Origin: Antedon bifida
Taxonomy: Eukaryota; Echinodermata; Crinoidea; Comatulida; Antedonidae
Direction: 5' to 3'
NCBI GenBank assembly: GCA_963402885.1
Contig: OY727099.1
Coordinates: 8,172,001-8,236,000 of the forward strand
DNA length: 64,000 nucleotides
Positions 59,393 to 64,000 of this stretch are shown here, one piece after another. The number at the start of each line of letters is the position of its first letter. Position 1 is the stretch's first letter. Both the position numbers and the translations under genes were made by a program. The notes below the pieces were generated by a model. It worked only from the letters and a program-made list of their open reading frames with translations, ran no database searches and was not told the origin of the DNA.

Positions 59393-61051
59393 TCATTTAG
59401 TGTCACTAGGTGTAGTCTCTGGGGTTGAGCTTTTGTCCACTGGGTCAGTATTTTCAAGTTCGAGAATAAAATCATACTCAGCTAGGGATGAAAAGAAATA
59501 AAAATAAATCAGTCACTTTGTCTTCAAAATATTATGGGTCAGGGTTCAAAAGTCATAAAAATAATTTAACTTGGCAAAATATTCTTAGATTTATAGAGTA
59601 TTAAGTGGTATTGCATTAACAATTTAAAATAAACAAATTTTTAATAAAAACCTACAGTACCTTCTGTTAGTGGCATTACTGAGAGCCTAGCTTTTGTGAA
59701 TAATGATACGTTAGCAAGAGGGCCTCCTTCAGTTTTGTGTTTCAAATGTATTGTTTTCAGTTCTGGTAGAGATATGAAACGCTTCGTCATGCGAACAAAC
59801 TTCACATCTACCATGAACCATTTAGGCTTATCGACCTTCGAAGAACTTAATCAGAAAATAACATAAAATCAGCTTAGAAAAGTGGGATAAGGTTCACAAT
59901 TTTTCTCTAAATTTAAATGACACTGTAGCTTGTTGATTGCTTAATATTGTGATTTATATACTATATGTTATATGTTACTTCGAAGTGTACTAAAAGAAAT
60001 ACGATAAAATAATTACCTATCAAAATGAAGTTCTTTCTTATCAAACTGGGTGTGGTCAGCATAGCCCTCTTTGACAATCTGTCATGGGGAAAAATTGTAG
60101 GTCCGGTCATTGATAGGTCAGATAAACGGAGACATACTGTATTATAAAGAGTACACTTCTAAATTGAAAAGGACACGTAGCGCTCTATGAATATAAAATA
60201 GAATACTTTTAAACCATGTAGGAATTATTTAGAATAATTCCTCCATGGTAGCCTACAACCATCATTTACCTCAATAATTCCTGCAATTCCAGGCACCTTA
60301 CAGTTGCTGTGATAGAAGAACGCTTTGTGCCCTTTCTTCATTTTATCTCTCATGAAATTGCGTGCCTGATAGTTTCTTACACCATCCCAGCATGCAGTCT
60401 GATTTGTTTCTTTCTTAAGGTCTTCAATACCAAACTACAATAACAGAAAAACATAAATTAGAAAACAGCGGTAAAGAAAAATCAATGAAAAATCGATGAA
60501 CCTTTAAACAAGGATTGTCGAACCTTAACATCAATTCCTTTCTCTATCCTAGAGTCTGGTTCAGACTTCATCAGCCATCTTGTGTAGGCTGACTTTTCTT
60601 CTTTCTTTTCTGCGACCTTTGATTTCTTTGCAGCACTTTCTCCTGCTTCTTGAGAACCATCTTTTTTGGCTTTTGATTTCCTGGCTGCGAATTACAAGGA
60701 AAAAATGATTTTATATTAATTTAATTAGTAATTATAAATTGACATTACCTCAAGGCTATTAAATATCTCATGCAATTAATACTAGGCCTATATGTGAGTG
60801 TGGTTTTATAAAAAATAGGTGATGAGGATGGTGTAGGCCTAGGTCAAACAAACAAAGCCCACGTGTACGACAGGGAGGAAAGACTTGCTTCTTGCTCCAT
60901 CCATCATCATAATTATGTCATGGGTGAGCCTAGCCTCTAGGCCTAAGCCTACGTAACATAGTCCATACAAAAGACCGCATTTAGTTCAGAACAGTCATAT
61001 TTAATACTCCCTAATACTAGAGTACTAACCTGTTTTTCTATCACGAGCCAT
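59393..61051 (-). CDS. THYN1: THYN1 (Thy28), EVE-domain nuclear protein
   Basis: Complete gene, six coding exons, minus strand: 61030-61051, 60524-60684, 60270-60434, 60017-60078, 59661-59845, 59393-59481. All joins are GT/AG and in phase: 684 nt, 227 residues (human 225). The N-terminal 45 residues are Lys-rich and nuclear-localisation-like. The EVE domain (about 46-210) shows WLMKSEPDSRIEKG, TACWDGVRNYQARNF, AFFYHSNCKVPGIAGI, EIVKEGYADHTQFD, KPKWFMVDVKF and GGPL. EVE domains belong to the PUA-like fold; THYN1 is nuclear and is proposed to read modified cytosine and to act in apoptosis. The acidic/Ser-Thr tail is poorly conserved. The start ATG in the 22-bp first exon is the only Met before the conserved region that is in phase. 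Confidence 0.96.
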
Positions 61052-61926
61052 GATATTTTATACTTTATTTTAACACAACACAACTTCGGGGAGAGATATT
61101 GAACGTTCGCGCGACTTGGATAAAAACTTAGATTGGTCTAATTTTTCATATAGAGGGCAGCATATTGTATCGTGTGTTCATATTTAATAAGATACTCTGT
61201 GATCATGTTACAATGTTTATTAGTATTACGTAATCGCTATTATACCGGTGATTATTTTACTAAATTATATTTAAAAATTCAGAATTTGTGTAAATGTTTA
61301 TGATTTTACAAAATAATAACTTTATAAACTTATCGTAAACAGAAATAAAATAAAGCACATTTTATTAGATGATAAAAAAACATTTAATGCTAAATTAGAA
61401 TTTTAGATATCTCTCTGTCTAAATGAAATTATTCATTACTATTTGGAATACATTATTGGCCACCCGGCAACTAACGGTCACTTAATTTGAAGATACCAGC
61501 ATATTATCAATTTTTTTGTTATTATACTGTATATTGTTCATTATAAATGACCACAGACCTTTTTATAAATAACACAAAAATCCCTGAACAAATCTGTTTA
61601 TATTAGTTAATCCAAATATCCTTACACTTAAATATAAATAATTAAGTATTTATATTATATTACTGAATTATTTATTATTATTTATTCCTATATTAATACA
61701 ATTGTTAATGTATTACCCATGGAGGTATACAAAATGTATAACTCCATGGTATTACCTGTTACTATAGTGCAGATTGAAAAAAAAAGTGTGTGAAATGCAC
61801 ATTATTTTTACAAAGCATTTTTGAAACATGATGTAGACACATTTATCATGCCATTTCCAGATGTTCTGAATGTTTAAAATGTACACTTTTAGAACAAACC
61901 ATCATGGGCAGGGTGTGATTTCACCA
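61052..61926. other. THYN1 upstream / TMEM41B downstream spacer
   Basis: AT-rich. Must hold the THYN1 promoter and possibly the TMEM41B 3' UTR. No TATA, CpG cluster or coding exon was convincing. Confidence 0.45.
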
Positions 61927-62083
61927 TAAAGCTCTGTCTACACTATCAAACTTTATGTGACAACAAAATGTGATGTGCCCATATATGGACATGATGATGT
62001 CATATCACTATCATATTTTGGCATATCACTACAGTATTTAGGCACATCACACTTGTTTTGTCAAACTAGTTTGATAGTGTAGT
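61927..62083. mobile_element. Family A MITE, copy 15
   Basis: TAAAGCTCTGTCTACACTAT to TAGTTTGATAGTGTAG. Lies about 105 bases beyond the TMEM41B stop, probably in its 3' UTR. Confidence 0.8.
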
Positions 62084-62188
62084 TTGCCTCGTTAGACACA
62101 TTCACAATACACCACCCAATCATCTATTTTTAATCACATATTAAAGTTTGGTCCTTTAATATTGTTTTATGTATTTTGTTTCATATGT

Positions 62189-63982
62189 CTATTCATATTT
62201 TTCTCTCAACTTGTTTTTCAATAAAACTGGTAAAATAGATAATATTGCAAAGAATGCTAGTACAAGTATTGATGTCCATGAAACTGCTTCGCCGTAATAT
62301 GTCAATTGGTAGAGGGTTGTTCCAGCTTGAATTGCAACAAACGAGGGCGGTGCAACTCCTAAAAAAACAAGACATGGTCAAATAATTGATAATAAAAAGT
62401 AAAAGAAAAATTGTTTAAAATATAAATCTATAACTGACTGGTGAGGTGATATTAATTAACCAATTTGATAAACTTATACCACAAACAAACACATACCTAA
62501 AAAAGTTCCTATGAAGAATGGTGTAAGAGACACCTTAAGAACTGGTGAGGTGATATTGATGAACCAATTTGGTAGGAATGGTGTTATCCTCAAAAAGATG
62601 ATGTAGTTCAGTATATCATCTTTATGTTTCTCAACCTGCAAACAATAATTCTTTGAAAATAAAGTGAATTTGATTCTTGCTGATTATAAAAGTGTTATGT
62701 GCCCAAATATGGTAGTGATATGCCAAAATATGGTAGTGATATGACATCATCATGTCCATATATGGGTACCTCACATAATGTTTGATACTGTAGACATATC
62801 ATTCATATAAGAAATCCCATTTGTGTAGTTCACTCAGCTGATTAAAATATAATTTTTAAATTTAAACATATAGCAAATTTTAATTTGTAATACTTACAGT
62901 ACTTGCCCATTTATCCACTCTATCGGGAATGTATTTTCTGACCAGTCGAACCCCAACAAGATCCGATAACAAATAACAAAAAGACGCACCTAATGCAGAA
63001 CACTGTAAATCAAACAAATGATTAAAAAAATATATGCAATATTGTACTAACCAATTTTTCTCTTGGTAAAGTAACACAAATAATTAAAAGATTAATGATA
63101 ATGTTTCTTATTAACTTACCAAACAGACAAGGAATAATGCAACTGGAAAGTAGAAAAGAAATCCTGACAAAATACTTAAAAATATAGATCCAGGAATTGC
63201 GAATGTTTGAAGGCTAGAAAAAAGTTAAGAAAAAGAAATCCGTTGCGGTAGTAGAAAAAGAAATTGGAAAATCCATTGCGATAGTAGAGGATGTAACCCT
63301 TGCAACATCTACAAAAGCTCTTTATACTTATATCTTTCCTAGCCTCACATCTCAAAAAGTCAAAAACACGGAAAAACAAATTGTACATTGATTGTACATT
63401 GAACTGTCCATTCTGCTGATATGTTACCTTTAACGAGGTTTGAGAGTCACAGGAGATTGCTCCGTAATAGGAACCAAATATCACAATTACCATCTAGAAC
63501 TGCCCGTTTTGCAACAGCCCAATCGCCTACTTCATCCGCCTACTTAATAATGGTGGATCCCTATGTATTTTTTTAATTTTTCATATTTTAATGTATTTTA
63601 TATACTGGTGTTTTTAAAAATATTTTTAAGAACCTGTATTAAAAGGTTACACGCAATCTGGCCAACGTTACTATATTATTTTTAAATAAAAGTGTATAAT
63701 AATGTGAAAGTTGGTTAAATTTTGACTGAGTGTAAAATCAGGTATTTAAAAATGGGTAACTTTGTCTGAAGGGTGCACATGCTAAGCACTGTTTATAATA
63801 ACACTGCCTTTATAACAATAAAGGATATTCAGAAACTGAAACAAAAAGGATACAATACGTAAGTCGTAAAGAAGCCAGCAGTGACCGCAAATAGATTGTT
63901 CTCTCTGTAACGCGATAAAACACGACCCAAATCCTTCGCATCATCAAGACTCTTGGGTAATTTAATATATTGATACTCATCT
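62189..63982 (-). CDS. TMEM41B: TMEM41B, ER lipid scramblase (partial, N-terminus off window)
   Basis: Five minus-strand exons: 63854-63982, 63120-63213, 62898-63002, 62497-62635, 62189-62358. GT/AG joins are all in phase and encode about 212 residues; the N-terminal exon(s) lie right of the window because the first base of 63982 completes a codon from upstream. TMEM41B is an ER membrane protein of the VTT (DedA) family that scrambles phospholipids and supports autophagosome and lipoprotein formation. Seen: SLDDAKDLG, QTFAIPGSIFLSILSGF, CSALGASFCYLLSDLVG, IFLRITPFLPNWFINITSPV, GTFLGVAPPSFVAI, AGTTLYQLT and a C-terminal hydrophobic helix before NKLREKYE. The Gly/Pro-rich re-entrant motifs typical of VTT proteins are intact. 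The C-terminal strings favour TMEM41B over TMEM41A. Confidence 0.94.
62438..62476. repeat. Duplicated exon fragment in TMEM41B intron
   Basis: CTGGTGAGGTGATATT followed by AACCAATTTG repeats, 104 bp away, part of the coding exon at 62542-62576. Partial and diverged; not itself coding. Confidence 0.65.
62687..62799. mobile_element. Family A MITE, copy 16 (internal part, TMEM41B intron)
   Basis: AAAGTGTTATGTGCCCAAAT through GGTAGTGATATGACATCATC to TGATACTGTAGACATATC. The left terminus is missing and the right one is degraded. Confidence 0.7.
63214..63853. other. TMEM41B intron
   Basis: 640-bp intron between the first two exons in the window. Contains a short near-duplicate of GTAGTAGAAAAAGAAATTGG and GATAGTAGAGGATG; no other feature recognised. 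Confidence 0.6.
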
Positions 63983-64000
63983 CTGAAATGAAAAAACATC

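Overview
This is an AT-rich animal nuclear window. Genes have many short exons with GT/AG introns, and most of the remaining sequence is small transposon-derived repeats. The proteins look like those of a deuterostome (TRAF6, LIN7, ACSS3, PHRF1, RERG, THYN1 and TMEM41B orthologues, several nearly the human length). The pervasive palindrome TAGGCCTA and the high density of short inverted-repeat elements suggest a marine invertebrate deuterostome, most likely an echinoderm. Species assignment is inference.

Layout. (1) 1-1369: last exon of a TRAF6-like gene, plus strand; its RING and zinc-finger exons lie left of the window. (2) 6399-8391: complete five-exon LIN7 scaffold gene, minus. (3) 8591-16569: complete fifteen-exon ACSS3 propionyl/acetyl-CoA synthetase gene, plus. 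It is head to head with LIN7 across about 200 bp and has a second, duplicated terminal coding exon followed by a 99-bp minisatellite in the distal 3' UTR. (4) 17.8-21.8 kb: an array of about 20 hairpin-forming repeat units, a palindromic element that behaves like a satellite. (5) 23816-30604: complete ten-exon PHRF1 gene (RING, PHD, RS-rich region, SRI domain), minus, with a candidate promoter and 5' noncoding exon at 31.5-31.6 kb. (6) 32.7-35.2 kb: a 221-bp-class element (family B) split by a 2.3-kb terminal-inverted-repeat element. (7) 35991-39598: four-exon RERG-like small GTPase, minus, with Gly at the catalytic Gln position. (8) 40-59 kb: no coding exon found; full of MITEs, tandem repeats and possible 5' noncoding exons of RERG. 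(9) 59393-61051: complete six-exon THYN1 (EVE domain), minus. (10) 62189 to the right edge: last five exons of TMEM41B, minus; its N-terminal exon(s) lie outside.

The genes are housekeeping or signalling genes with no evident shared pathway. LIN7 next to ACSS3 in divergent orientation is also, as I recall, the human 12q21 arrangement (LIN7A/ACSS3), so it may be a deeply conserved pair. Family A, a short inverted-repeat element with termini CTCTGTCTACACTATCAAAC, occurs about 16 times, including six copies inside introns. At least ten further inverted-repeat families, a tRNA-derived SINE and a hammerhead-like retroelement tail were seen. All exon joins were worked out by eye from splice sites, reading phase and protein similarity; no alignment or transcript data were available.
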